NCBI GenBank assembly: GCA_900548735.1
Contig: URMC01000020.1
Coordinates: forward strand, 1-24,305
Reading direction: 5' to 3'
Length of the DNA stretch: 24,305 nucleotides
Origin: an uncultured Eubacteriales bacterium
Lineage (GTDB): Bacteria; Bacillota; Clostridia; Oscillospirales; CAG-272
The notes below the pieces were generated by a model that worked only from the letters and a program-made list of their open reading frames with translations, searched no databases and had not been told where the DNA came from. Each line of letters starts with the position of its first letter. Position 1 is the stretch's first letter. The translations under genes were made by a program, and so were the position numbers. Shown piece by piece: positions 8,074 through 15,746 of the stretch.

Positions 8074-8104
8074 ATTATATATCGTTCATCCATGAACGAA
8101 GCAA
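8074..8104 (-). promoter_or_regulatory. Putative MerR-activated promoter of the surface protein
   Basis: On the minus strand, TTGCTT (8104-8099) and TATAAT (8079-8074) are separated by 19 bp. The long spacer contains the dyad at 8082-8099. MerR-family activators characteristically act on over-long 19-20-bp spacers with the operator between the two elements, so the geometry fits activation. The -10 lies only 2 bp from the -10 of the divergent regulator gene, so the two core promoters overlap. The -35 is a weak match. Confidence 0.6.
8082..8099. promoter_or_regulatory. Perfect dyad operator candidate
   Basis: TCGTTCAT (8082-8089) and ATGAACGA (8092-8099) form a perfect 8-bp inverted repeat around CC. 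It is centred near the middle of the 19-bp spacer of the surface-protein promoter. A further half-site, TCGTTCA, lies at 8007-8013 next to the surface-protein start codon. Confidence 0.7.
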
Positions 8105-8121
8105 GGGGTTTTTACAAAAAA

Positions 8122-8928
8122 ATGAAAAAAATGCAGAAAAAGTACTTTCAGATTACCGAGGCGGCGCACGCCTGCGGGATTTCCCGCAGTACGTTGATGC
8201 GTATGGAGGAAAAAGGACTGCTCACCCCCGCTTATATCGCCGAGGAGAGCGGGCGCCGGTATTACGACAACCACGATGTGGCGCGCGTGTTGCAGATTGA
8301 AAAATTCAAGAGCATGGGGCTTGATACCGAGCAGATTGCCGATTATTTTGCGCACGGCGGCGAAACGTCGGCGTTGTTGGCGGTATTGGAGAATCGTTTG
8401 CATGACCTGCAACGCAGTGTAGAGGAGTTGCGCCTGAGGGCGGCAGAGGCGCCGGGCGTCTCCGTGCAGATGATGCACCTGCCCGCCGTGACCTGCCGGA
8501 TGCGGCGGTGTATGGGGCACACGATTGCGGAGAAGTACGCCGATATGTATGACTTTTACAGCGACTGTGTCCGCCGGGGGTGCGTTCTTTCCGAGGAGCC
8601 GCTGTTCACGATTTCGGAGCGGCACGACTTTTTGGAGGGGCACATCAGCGAGGAGCCGTATCCGTATTTTGTTTGCGTCCCCGTGCGGGCGGACAAAGCG
8701 CCCGCGGACGTGGTGACTCTGCCGGAATGCCGCGCGCTGTCGGTGCTGTACTACGGGGATTATTCCGGCGTAAATGAGGCATGGCTGGCATTGGGCAAAG
8801 AAGTAAAAGCGCGCGGGCTGACGCCCGCAGGCGCCCCGCGCGTTCTTGGGATCGTAGCCCCCTACACCGGCCGCGAGATTGAGACCAGACGTTATTGCTC
8901 CCGTTTCGCCCTGCCGGTGACGGAGTGA
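8122..8928 (+). CDS. MerR family regulator with GyrI-like effector-binding domain
   Basis: A winged-helix MerR DNA-binding domain at the N-terminus reads YFQITEAAHACGISRSTLMR, then EEKGLL.P and SGRRYYDNHDVARVLQIEKF. A linker helix follows (about 75-115), then a GyrI/BmrR-like effector domain (VQMMHLPAVTCRMRRCMG through PYPYFVCVPVRA and LSVLYYGDYSGVNEAWLAL). Proteins of this build sense hydrophobic or cationic compounds and activate divergent or downstream genes. I chose ATG 8122 (268 residues), with AAGGGG upstream at 8103-8108. The in-frame ATG at 8092 would lie inside the operator, about 14 nt from the predicted transcript start, with no ribosome site. ATG 8131 is also possible. Here the divergent neighbour is a surface protein rather than a pump, which is unusual. 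Confidence 0.9.
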   Translation: MKKMQKKYFQITEAAHACGISRSTLMRMEEKGLLTPAYIAEESGRRYYDNHDVARVLQIEKFKSMGLDTEQIADYFAHGGETSALLAVLENRLHDLQRSVEELRLRAAEAPGVSVQMMHLPAVTCRMRRCMGHTIAEKYADMYDFYSDCVRRGCVLSEEPLFTISERHDFLEGHISEEPYPYFVCVPVRADKAPADVVTLPECRALSVLYYGDYSGVNEAWLALGKEVKARGLTPAGAPRVLGIVAPYTGREIETRRYCSRFALPVTE

Positions 8929-10787
8929 GGGGTTATTTTGCAGAAATTCAAAAAGGCGGGGCCCCTTTCGGTGCCCCGCCTTTTTGATACATGGTACAGG
9001 ATATCCCGCCCGTACAGGGGGATTTTTTCCGCGCCGCCGGTGGCAAGCAGGTGAATCTCCAGCTTTTTCGCGGTGGTATGAACCGGCACGCGCAGGTTGG
9101 AAAGGTAATTGCCCTCCACGCGGGCAACCTCCTTGCCGTCCGCAACGATGAGGAAATCCCGCACAATCGTGTTTGCCACGCGCACGGGCACAAAATCCTT
9201 GCCGGTGTGCAGTTTCATCGCAAAAACGCGCATTTTTTTGTTGTCGGAAATGCTCATCCGCCCGAAATCCGGGTCAAACCGGAAACGTACTTCCCGGATT
9301 TTTACCGGCGTCTCAAAGGTGAATTCCAGCACGTCGCCGGGGGCTTTGACAATACCGTTTTCTCCGTCCTTTTCCCGTGGGCGCTCCACTCCGTTGAAAA
9401 GCGTTGCCTTTTCCGCCCCGGTCAGGTTGGTCTCGGCGCTCAACAGCGCCTTATTGTAGGTGTTTTTGATGTGGGGGAGGAACATGCCGTCATCCTGCAA
9501 CTCCTTTTGCAGAAGCGGCACGTATTTCTGCGCCACATAGCGCGGCGTACACTTTTTGGAGAGCGCCAGCGCGGCGGCGGTACCCACCGCCTGCCCGATC
9601 AGCGAGCAGGTTGCCATCACGCGGGTGGAGGAAAGCGCCGCATGCGTGACGCTGATATTTCTGCCCGCAAACATCAGGTTTTCCACATTGACGGAATACA
9701 ACGCGCGGTAAGGGATTCCGTAGACCGGCACCGGAATGGTGACCGAGGGGTGCGTCTCCTCTCCGACCTTGCGCATCCCGTGCGGGTTGTGATCGTCCAG
9801 CGGCCAGCCGCCGAAAGCCACCTCATCCGGGAAGTTGCCGCCCCTGACCACGTCGTGCTCGTTCATCACATAGTCGCCGACGTAGCGTCTGCTTTCGCGC
9901 TTGCCGGGCAGAAACCCGACAAATTCCAGATCCCAGTTTTCCATCCCGTGGTCGCCCCGGTTTTTGAGGTGATCCCACACGCCGAATACCGCGGCAAGCA
10001 GCTCCGCGCGCACTTTGTCCGCGTCATAAATGCTGTGCATATCGCCGCCGAGTTCAATCCACCACAGGTTGCACCCGCTGGTGGCAATTTTCTGGCTGCG
10101 CAACTCCGCGTGCTCGTGTGCCGCGGTGCCGTTGGAAAAGCACTCATCATCCGGGTAGACATTGGCAAACGACGGGGGCGTAAAGGGCACCGGGTGATCG
10201 GTCTCCCTTGCCGCCAGCAGGACGGACATACCCATCGTCATCTTGTCCCCCTCCTTGGGGGCAAGGCTCTCGCGGGTTTCCAGCGCGGATTCCCGCCCGT
10301 GGCGATAGCGCGCGCTGACCAGCGGGGCTAAGATACTGTCGCCGGAGCAGTCGGCAAACAGTTTGGCGTTTACCGTGATCCACGTGTAAGTGGTCAGTTG
10401 CCAGCCCGTCACCGAAAGAATTTTACCGTGCTCCACCGCGGCGTCCGCGCAGGAGCAGTTCATCAGAAGCGTGATGTTGGGGTTTTCCTGCACCATATCG
10501 TACAGCGTGGCGTCAAAAAGGGAAGAGACCAGCGTGGGGTTGTTGCGGATATTCCGCTCCTCCAACTCACTGATCAGCCCGCTTTCGCGGTCAAACTTGC
10601 CTTTCGCCCCCCGCACCCACATCCGGATCTCGGAGGAGGCGTTGCCGCCAAGCACGGGTCTGTCCTGCATCAGAATGACCTTTGCGCCGTGGCGTGCCGC
10701 GGAAAGAGCGGCAAAACAGCCTGAAAGTCCACCCCCTACCACGCAGAAATCGGCGTGCAGAGTCTTGTGATTCAATTTGGAGTTCAT
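8892..10787 (-). CDS. FAD-dependent oxidoreductase
   Basis: The 631-residue product has an N-terminal dinucleotide-binding fold, ADFCVVGGGLSGCFAALSAA (about 12-31), then LMQDRPVLGGNASSEIRMWV. This is the pattern of the FAD_oxidored family (PF12831-like). A later NLMFAGRNISVTHAALSSTR motif is the usual second FAD contact, where aligned members also carry SLIGQAVGTAAALA. The C-terminal 130 residues look like a beta-sandwich. The substrate is unknown. AAGGAGGG precedes the ATG. It is the last gene of the aldolase operon, 21 nt after the HAD gene. The final 25 or so residues are translated from a terminator hairpin and overlap the 3' end of the convergent MerR gene by 37 bp. This suggests that the original stop codon was lost and reading continued. 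Confidence 0.88.
   Translation of the reverse strand: MNSKLNHKTLHADFCVVGGGLSGCFAALSAARHGAKVILMQDRPVLGGNASSEIRMWVRGAKGKFDRESGLISELEERNIRNNPTLVSSLFDATLYDMVQENPNITLLMNCSCADAAVEHGKILSVTGWQLTTYTWITVNAKLFADCSGDSILAPLVSARYRHGRESALETRESLAPKEGDKMTMGMSVLLAARETDHPVPFTPPSFANVYPDDECFSNGTAAHEHAELRSQKIATSGCNLWWIELGGDMHSIYDADKVRAELLAAVFGVWDHLKNRGDHGMENWDLEFVGFLPGKRESRRYVGDYVMNEHDVVRGGNFPDEVAFGGWPLDDHNPHGMRKVGEETHPSVTIPVPVYGIPYRALYSVNVENLMFAGRNISVTHAALSSTRVMATCSLIGQAVGTAAALALSKKCTPRYVAQKYVPLLQKELQDDGMFLPHIKNTYNKALLSAETNLTGAEKATLFNGVERPREKDGENGIVKAPGDVLEFTFETPVKIREVRFRFDPDFGRMSISDNKKMRVFAMKLHTGKDFVPVRVANTIVRDFLIVADGKEVARVEGNYLSNLRVPVHTTAKKLEIHLLATGGAEKIPLYGRDILYHVSKRRGTERGPAFLNFCKITPHSVTGRAKREQ
8950..8985. terminator. 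Bidirectional terminator inside the oxidoreductase 3' end
   Basis: AAAAAGGCGGGGC pairs with GCCCCGCCTTTTT around a CCCTTTCGGT apex. A-run and T-run on opposite sides provide U-tracts on both strands. It follows the MerR stop (8928) on the plus strand. On the minus strand it lies within the last codons of the FAD oxidoreductase frame, which is unusual. Confidence 0.9.
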
Positions 10788-10808
10788 CGTTCCCCCTCCT
10801 TGAATAAT

Positions 10809-11453
10809 TTATTTTGCAATAAAGCGATACAGTTCCTCCGGCGACGGCACCAGCGCGGCGCTTTTCTCTCCGGAAAGTTCCTCGCGGCTCCCATACCCGT
10901 ACAGCACGCCCACTGCGGGAATGCCGCATTTTGCGGCGCCGACGAGATCCTGCGCCTTGTCGCCGATCATCAGCGCGTCGCCTTTGGTTTCGGGATATTT
11001 GTCCAACAGGTATTGAATGACCTCGTGCTTTTTGGTGCGGGTGTTGTCCAACAGACTTCCCGCAATCTCACGAAACAGCCCGGCAACGCCGAGATGATCG
11101 AGAATTTTCTTTGCATAAACTTCGGGCTTGGAGGTCGCCACAAAAAGCCCGTATCCCTCTCCCGAAAGGCGCTGTAACAGCGCCTCCACCCCGGGGAAGA
11201 GGCGGCAGCGGTAAAGCCCGCCGCCGCTGTAATACTCCCGGTAATGGGCAAGGGTGGTCAGTGCCTCCTGCTCGCTCATCCCGAAATGCCCCATAAACGC
11301 GTCCTTCAGCGGGGGGCCGATAAAGGAGTGCAGTACCTTGTCGTCCACATCCGGGTGTCCCATTTTCTCCAGCGCGTAACGCAGAGAAAGGATAATCCCC
11401 TCCTCGGTATCGGCAAGGGTGCCGTCCAGATCAAAAAACAGGTGGCGGAACAT
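10809..11453 (-). CDS. HAD-family phosphatase (phosphoglycolate phosphatase-like)
   Basis: The 214-residue haloacid-dehalogenase hydrolase has motif I FFDLDGTLADT (nucleophile D8, acid D10), a helical cap typical of subclass I (about 18-85), motif II VATSKP, the conserved Lys in the TRTKKHEVI region, and motif IV MIGDKAQDL. It resembles Gph/PpaX-like phosphatases. I chose ATG 11453, which overlaps the upstream TGA as TGATG with GAGG 7 nt before; a GTG one codon earlier (11456) is also open. In this operon it may dephosphorylate an intermediate made by the aldolase and TPP enzyme, but that is inference. General metabolite repair is an alternative. Confidence 0.87.
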   Translation of the reverse strand: MFRHLFFDLDGTLADTEEGIILSLRYALEKMGHPDVDDKVLHSFIGPPLKDAFMGHFGMSEQEALTTLAHYREYYSGGGLYRCRLFPGVEALLQRLSGEGYGLFVATSKPEVYAKKILDHLGVAGLFREIAGSLLDNTRTKKHEVIQYLLDKYPETKGDALMIGDKAQDLVGAAKCGIPAVGVLYGYGSREELSGEKSAALVPSPEELYRFIAK

Positions 11454-13252
11454 CACTTTTCCTCAAACATCGGGATCAGCATATTTTCCCGCATTTCTTC
11501 CTCCGGGATCGGCGGATTGAGGAATTCCAGAGGTTTGGATTCCATCTGCCCGTCCGAGCGCTTGTAGGAAACCTGCTTCGGGCTTGCCGTCAGCTCAATG
11601 GGTGTCATGACCTCGCAGATCACGGGTCCGTTGTATTCCAGCACCTCGCGCACTTTTTCGGCAAGTTCCGCGTTGTTGCGGATGGTCACGGTTTTCAGCC
11701 CGTAAGCGTTTGCAATCTCGGCAATGTGGGGCAAAGACAGATCAGAGGACTCCGTGCAGGCGACCAGGTGCCCCGCAAACAGATTGGTCTGCGTGGCGCG
11801 GATGGCGCCGTACCCGCGGTTGGAAAGCACAAACAGCTTGATGGGAAGCCCCAGCCGCCGGATGGTTTCCAGCTCCTGAATATTCATCACAAAGCCGCCG
11901 TCCCCGTTCACGCCCACGGTGCGCTTGCCGCCGGAGGCGAGGCACGCACCGATGGCAGAGGGAAGCCCGTAACCCATGGAGGCAAGCCCTTTGGTGCAGA
12001 ATACGCGCTGACCTTTCTTCACGCGGAAGGTCTGCATGGAAATATCAATGCAACTGCCGGAGCTGCCCGAAACGTAAACCTCGTCCGCCCCCATCTGTTC
12101 GGAAATGGTTTCGAGGAGGCAATAGGAGTTGACCAGGTCTTTTTGCTGCCAGTATTCGGGCTTGACGATGGGGTATTTTTCCTTCAGACGCTTTGCGTAG
12201 TCAAACCACGCCTTGCGGTCCTTTTTCACCAGCTTATCCTTGTGGGCAAGCAGGGTTTCGATAAATTCTTTTGCGTCCGCGCAGATCGGGAGGTCGGGGC
12301 GCACGTTGATCTTGTGCAGTTCCGCGTTGTCAATGTCCACCATAATCTTGGTTGCCGCGCGGGCAAACCCGTCAAAGTTATACCCGGTCTGCAGCAGGTT
12401 CAGCCGCGCGCCGATGCTGAGAAACAGATCGGAGTTCTGCTGAATGAAGTTGGCATAGCGATGCCCCAGCCCGCCGGGGCGACCGAAATACAGGGGGTTG
12501 GTTTCCTCAATCAGGTCGATGCCGTTCCAGGTGGTCAGCACCGGGATGCCCTGTGTTTCCACCAGTTCGTCAAATTCTTTGTTGGCACCGGCAAGCCGGA
12601 TGCCGTTGCCCGCCAGCAGAACCGGGCGCTCGGCGCGGTTCAGCTCGTCAATCACGGCAAGCACCTGCTTTTCAAGGTGCGTGTTTTTCATTTCCGGTTT
12701 CGGGGTAAAGCCGATCAGCCGATCCTCGTCAATCATCGTTGCCTGCACATCCAGCGGAATATCCAGCCACACGGGGCCTTTTCTGCCGTGCGTGGCTTCG
12801 TACAGCGCGCGCTCAATGTGGTAGCGGATCATCTGCGGGTCGTCTACCAGCGCGGCGTATTTGGTGATGGATTTCACCACCGAGATGATGTCCAGCTCCT
12901 GCATGCCCTGCTGACGGAGCCCCTGCCCGTTGATCATGTCCGCCCGCTTGACCTGCCCGGAAACCACAAACATCGGCGTGGACTCCAGATACGCGCCGGC
13001 AACGCCGGTCAGGGCGTTGGTGCCGCCGGGGCCGGTGGTGACCATCAGAAGCCCGATTTTGTTATTGACCCGCGCATAAGCCTCCGCCGCGATGGCGCAC
13101 GCCTGCTCATGCAGACAGCACACAAAACGGATTTTTTTGCTGTTGCCCAGCGAATCGTTCAGGTGCATTGCCCCACCGCCGGGAAGCATAAACATGTGGT
13201 TTGCGCCGGTTTCCTCCAGCCGCTTGATCACATAATCCGAGAGTTTGATCAT
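11453..13252 (-). CDS. Thiamine-diphosphate-dependent enzyme, acetolactate-synthase-like
   Basis: The 599-residue protein has the three-domain layout of the acetolactate synthase/pyruvate oxidase family. The pyrimidine-binding domain carries the cofactor-activating Glu (E49 in CCLHEQACAIAAEAYAR) and TTGPGGTNALTGVAGAYLES. A central Rossmann domain includes PVLLAGNGIRL. The diphosphate-binding domain carries GDGGFVMN (D451) followed by FVLSNRGYGAI, the metal-binding motif. True biosynthetic IlvB is unlikely because no regulatory subunit or ilv gene is nearby and the active-site surroundings differ. The pairing with an HMGL-like aldolase recalls enzymes in cell-surface sugar or specialised-metabolite clusters that join or cleave 2-oxoacid units. 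GGAGG lies 8 nt before the ATG. It starts 14 nt after the aldolase stop. Confidence 0.85.
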   Translation of the reverse strand: MIKLSDYVIKRLEETGANHMFMLPGGGAMHLNDSLGNSKKIRFVCCLHEQACAIAAEAYARVNNKIGLLMVTTGPGGTNALTGVAGAYLESTPMFVVSGQVKRADMINGQGLRQQGMQELDIISVVKSITKYAALVDDPQMIRYHIERALYEATHGRKGPVWLDIPLDVQATMIDEDRLIGFTPKPEMKNTHLEKQVLAVIDELNRAERPVLLAGNGIRLAGANKEFDELVETQGIPVLTTWNGIDLIEETNPLYFGRPGGLGHRYANFIQQNSDLFLSIGARLNLLQTGYNFDGFARAATKIMVDIDNAELHKINVRPDLPICADAKEFIETLLAHKDKLVKKDRKAWFDYAKRLKEKYPIVKPEYWQQKDLVNSYCLLETISEQMGADEVYVSGSSGSCIDISMQTFRVKKGQRVFCTKGLASMGYGLPSAIGACLASGGKRTVGVNGDGGFVMNIQELETIRRLGLPIKLFVLSNRGYGAIRATQTNLFAGHLVACTESSDLSLPHIAEIANAYGLKTVTIRNNAELAEKVREVLEYNGPVICEVMTPIELTASPKQVSYKRSDGQMESKPLEFLNPPIPEEEMRENMLIPMFEEK

Positions 13253-13266
13253 TTTCTGTTCCTCCG

Positions 13267-14886
13267 TCAGTCGTTATCGTTGAATTTACTGTCCGTGATA
13301 AACTGAATATCCATGCAGTCCGAGGTGGAGTTGATAAAATCGGAAAGCATATCTTTGATTTCCGCGTTCAGGGATTCCCACTTCATGCCGGGGTCAAGGC
13401 GGGGCATCGAAGTGTCGGCATAGCTCTCGCGGTGCGCTCTGCCAAAGCCGTCAAACCCGGCAAGCGCCACGTGCTTGACCTGCAGTTTGCTCAACAGCCG
13501 CAGGCACATAATGCCGGAGTTGTCAAAGTGCTCCCACCCGCGTTTGACAAGAAGATTGAAGTTGATGATATATTCCTTATCGTCCGCCTCGGTTTTGACG
13601 TTGGAAGTGACGATTTTTTTGGTTTTCTGGAAAATCTCGGGGTAAATTTCCTTGGCGTAATCGTAGCGCACGGTGTTGCTGAAAAACAGGTAGTCGTAGT
13701 CATAGGCGCTGTTGATGGCGTTGATGCCGATCACAATCGGCTCGTTTTCGCTCTCGTAGGATTTCACATCCTCCATGTTTTTCACAATGGTTTTGCCCGG
13801 CAGCAACAGCAACACGTTTTTGCCGGCAAACCTGCGGGAAAGCTCCGCCAGCGCCTTGCTGTCGTCCACGATCTTGCTCTGATATTCCATATATTTCTGT
13901 TCCAGCAGGTCATAGTTGTATTTCTTGCGGTCTGCGGGAGAAAGGGACTCAATGATATTGCGCATGTCCATCGCGTTGGTGCGGTGGTTTTTTTGCAGGT
14001 AGGCGATGTTATTGACGTGCGCGCAGTACATGCCGGAGATAAAATACGGCGTGGAGTAGCCCCAGCTGTATTTCTCCTGGAAATCAGTCATATACATATC
14101 AATGGCATCCATGATGATATTCATATCATATCTGCCGCCGTGCTTGCGGTTGAGGTAGTTGGCAAGCAGTTCGGTCGTGGTGTTTCCCGCACCTCTGCCC
14201 ATGCCGCAAAGGCTGGCGTCCACCACAGTGTCGCGCTCCGCGTTTTGCAGCAGATTCACAAAGTGCATGGAAAGCGCAAAGGAAAGCTGCTGGTTGTTGT
14301 GGGAGTGAAAGCCCAGCTTGATGTCCTTGTCCAGGTGCCGATCAAGCAGGGTGACAATGCGGGTCAGATCTTCCTCATACATCGCGCCGAAAGTGTCCAC
14401 CACCGAAAGCGCCACCGGGTGCGCCTTGTTGATCTCCTCCGCAAGGGCAATCAGGTCAAGGTCGCTGTAGCCCAGCGTGTTTGCCGCCTGAAAATAGACC
14501 TTGTAACCCTTTTCGCGGATGGTCTTGCCAAGGGCAATTCCCTCCTTGAATTTCTCCTGAGGGAAGACGACGCGAATCGCGTCAATGGATTTTCCGTCGC
14601 AGGGGGGGAGGTTATCAAGATTGTATCTGTCCCAGTCGATCATGGCAACGTAAACGGTATAGGGGTTCTTTTTGGGGAGGTACCGCTCCAGATCCGAGGG
14701 AACGTGGAAAAAGGTGGTGCCTTTTTTATAGGGTGCGTCTTTGAGCCAGCCGCACTCAATAATGTCCACGTTTGCGTCCTGCATCCGTTTGATGATACCT
14801 TTGATTGCCGGAACGCCGAATTCGGCATTCACAATGTATGCGCCGTCTCGCAGGGTGCAGTCCAGCAGTTGAATTTTTTTGCTCAT
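13267..14886 (-). CDS. HMGL-like aldolase with extra C-terminal domain
   Basis: The 539-residue, two-part protein starts with a TIM barrel of the DRE/HMGL family (1-300). It has LLDCTLRDGAYIVN (D9, R13), HSHNN metal ligands (H194, H196) and GMGRGAGNTTTELLANYL (from 228), as in 4-hydroxy-2-oxovalerate aldolases and homocitrate/isopropylmalate synthases. The C-terminal part (about 365-539), beginning KNVLLLLPGKTIVKNME and continuing with VIGINAINSAYDYDYLFFSN, looks like a Rossmann-type domain. Such fusions occur in some surface-polysaccharide loci, to my knowledge. GAGGAG lies upstream with a rather long 11-nt spacing. It is first in the operon. The expected product is a 2-oxoacid or its cleavage products, and the substrate is unknown. 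Confidence 0.85.
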   Translation of the reverse strand: MSKKIQLLDCTLRDGAYIVNAEFGVPAIKGIIKRMQDANVDIIECGWLKDAPYKKGTTFFHVPSDLERYLPKKNPYTVYVAMIDWDRYNLDNLPPCDGKSIDAIRVVFPQEKFKEGIALGKTIREKGYKVYFQAANTLGYSDLDLIALAEEINKAHPVALSVVDTFGAMYEEDLTRIVTLLDRHLDKDIKLGFHSHNNQQLSFALSMHFVNLLQNAERDTVVDASLCGMGRGAGNTTTELLANYLNRKHGGRYDMNIIMDAIDMYMTDFQEKYSWGYSTPYFISGMYCAHVNNIAYLQKNHRTNAMDMRNIIESLSPADRKKYNYDLLEQKYMEYQSKIVDDSKALAELSRRFAGKNVLLLLPGKTIVKNMEDVKSYESENEPIVIGINAINSAYDYDYLFFSNTVRYDYAKEIYPEIFQKTKKIVTSNVKTEADDKEYIINFNLLVKRGWEHFDNSGIMCLRLLSKLQVKHVALAGFDGFGRAHRESYADTSMPRLDPGMKWESLNAEIKDMLSDFINSTSDCMDIQFITDSKFNDND

Positions 14887-14915
14887 AGGGTTCCATTCTC
14901 CTCTTTTCTTTTTAT

Positions 14916-14954
14916 CTGAAAATAGAAATCATTCACCTGAAAACAGAAATTATT
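14916..14954 (-). promoter_or_regulatory. 21-bp direct repeat in the aldolase-operon leader
   Basis: CTGAAAATAGAAATCATT (14916-14933) recurs as CTGAAAACAGAAATTATT (14937-14954), with 16 of 18 bases identical and an offset of exactly 21 bp (two helical turns). It lies just downstream of the predicted transcription start, around +6 to +45, where a bound protein could block elongation. No regulator gene is adjacent. Confidence 0.55.
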
Positions 14955-14966
14955 GCATTCAGCATA

Positions 14967-14995
14967 TTGTAACACACTTACCGGCAAAAGTCAAC
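14967..14995 (-). promoter_or_regulatory. Sigma-A promoter of the aldolase operon
   Basis: On the minus strand, TTGACT (14995-14990), a 17-bp spacer and TACAAT (14972-14967). It gives a leader of roughly 70 nt before the aldolase ATG and is the only clear promoter found for the four-gene operon. Confidence 0.75.
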
Positions 14996-15041
14996 TGTCT
15001 GCCGAAAATCGCAAAATGCGACAAAAAATTGCCGATATTCC

Positions 15042-15070
15042 TTGACAAATGAGAAAAGGCGGATTATAAT
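15042..15070 (+). promoter_or_regulatory. Sigma-A promoter of mscL
   Basis: Perfect TTGACA (15042-15047) and TATAAT (15065-15070) with 17-bp spacing, followed by a leader of about 35 nt to the mscL ATG. Confidence 0.85.
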
Positions 15071-15110
15071 GTGAAGTGCATTTCAAAAACCGAAAAGAGA
15101 GGGAACGGAA

Positions 15111-15650
15111 ATGGCAAAGAAAAAATCTTCTTTCTGGCAGGATTTCAAAAAGTTCATCACCCGCGGCAATGTCGTGGACATGGCAGTCGGCGTTGTGATC
15201 GGCAAAGCCTTCGGCAACATCGTGACCGGGCTTGTCAATTATATCATCAATCCGTTCATCGGCATTTTCATGAAAGCGGGCAGTCTTGACGACATCAAGA
15301 CCGTCATCACCCCCGAAAAGCTGGACGAAACCGGCGCGGTAGTGCAAAAGGAAGTGGCGTTGCTTTGGGGCACGTGGTTTCAGACGATCCTTGATTTTCT
15401 GATTGTGGCGCTTTGCATCTTCACGGTACTGCGCATTCTGATGCGCGCCAAGAACGTGATTGACGCCGAAAAGATTGCCGCCGAGGAGAAAAAGGCAGCC
15501 GAGGAAAAGGCAAAAGCCGAGGCGGAGGAAGCCGCCGCAAAGGAAAAGGCGGAAGCACTTGCCGCACGGCAGGCACAGCTGGAGGAAGCGGTGCTTCACC
15601 AGGAAAAACTGCTTGCCGAAATGTGCGAGATAATGAAAAAGAACAAATAA
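15111..15650 (+). CDS. mscL: Large-conductance mechanosensitive channel MscL
   Basis: The 179-residue protein opens under membrane tension to release solutes during osmotic downshock. The hallmark N-terminus is present: FWQDFKKFITRGNVVDMAVG, then VVIGKAFGNIVTGLVNYIINP (TM1 with the Gly/Ala packing face), a periplasmic-side loop, and TM2 at FQTILDFLIVALCIFTVLRI. Usual MscL proteins have about 120-150 residues. This one carries a longer C-terminal charged tail (about 115-179), a very regular Ala/Glu/Lys helix (AEEKKAAEEKAKAEAEEA and on) that should form an extended coiled-coil bundle, ending CEIMKKNK. It is monocistronic, with its own consensus promoter and terminator. GAGGGAACGGAA precedes the ATG. 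Confidence 0.95.
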   Translation: MAKKKSSFWQDFKKFITRGNVVDMAVGVVIGKAFGNIVTGLVNYIINPFIGIFMKAGSLDDIKTVITPEKLDETGAVVQKEVALLWGTWFQTILDFLIVALCIFTVLRILMRAKNVIDAEKIAAEEKKAAEEKAKAEAEEAAAKEKAEALAARQAQLEEAVLHQEKLLAEMCEIMKKNK

Positions 15651-15686
15651 GCGCAAGTAAATAAGCGCCAGAAAGCGCAAACGGGC

Positions 15687-15726
15687 AAGGTCGCCCGGCG
15701 AAAACGCCGGGCGACCTTTGCTTTTT
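15687..15726 (+). terminator. Intrinsic terminator of mscL
   Basis: AAGGTCGCCCGGCG (15687-15700), loop AAAA and CGCCGGGCGACCTT (15705-15718) form a perfect 14-bp stem, followed by TGCTTTTT. Confidence 0.93.
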
Positions 15727-15746
15727 CGGGATTTTTTTGCAAACGA

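Noticed and set aside
8092..8121. Upstream ATG start for the MerR-type gene.
   Set aside because: It lies within the operator dyad, about 14 nt after the predicted transcript start and without a ribosome site; ATG 8122 fits better, though the upstream start is not excluded.
8991..10331. A 446-codon plus-strand frame opposite the FAD oxidoreductase.
   Set aside because: It is a shadow of a gene with recognised FAD-binding motifs and has no initiation signals or family resemblance.
11726..14919. Two long plus-strand frames (526 and 495 codons) opposite the ThDP enzyme and the aldolase.
   Set aside because: They are antisense shadows of well-supported enzymes; their composition (Val/His/Gly-rich) is typical of reverse-strand artefacts.
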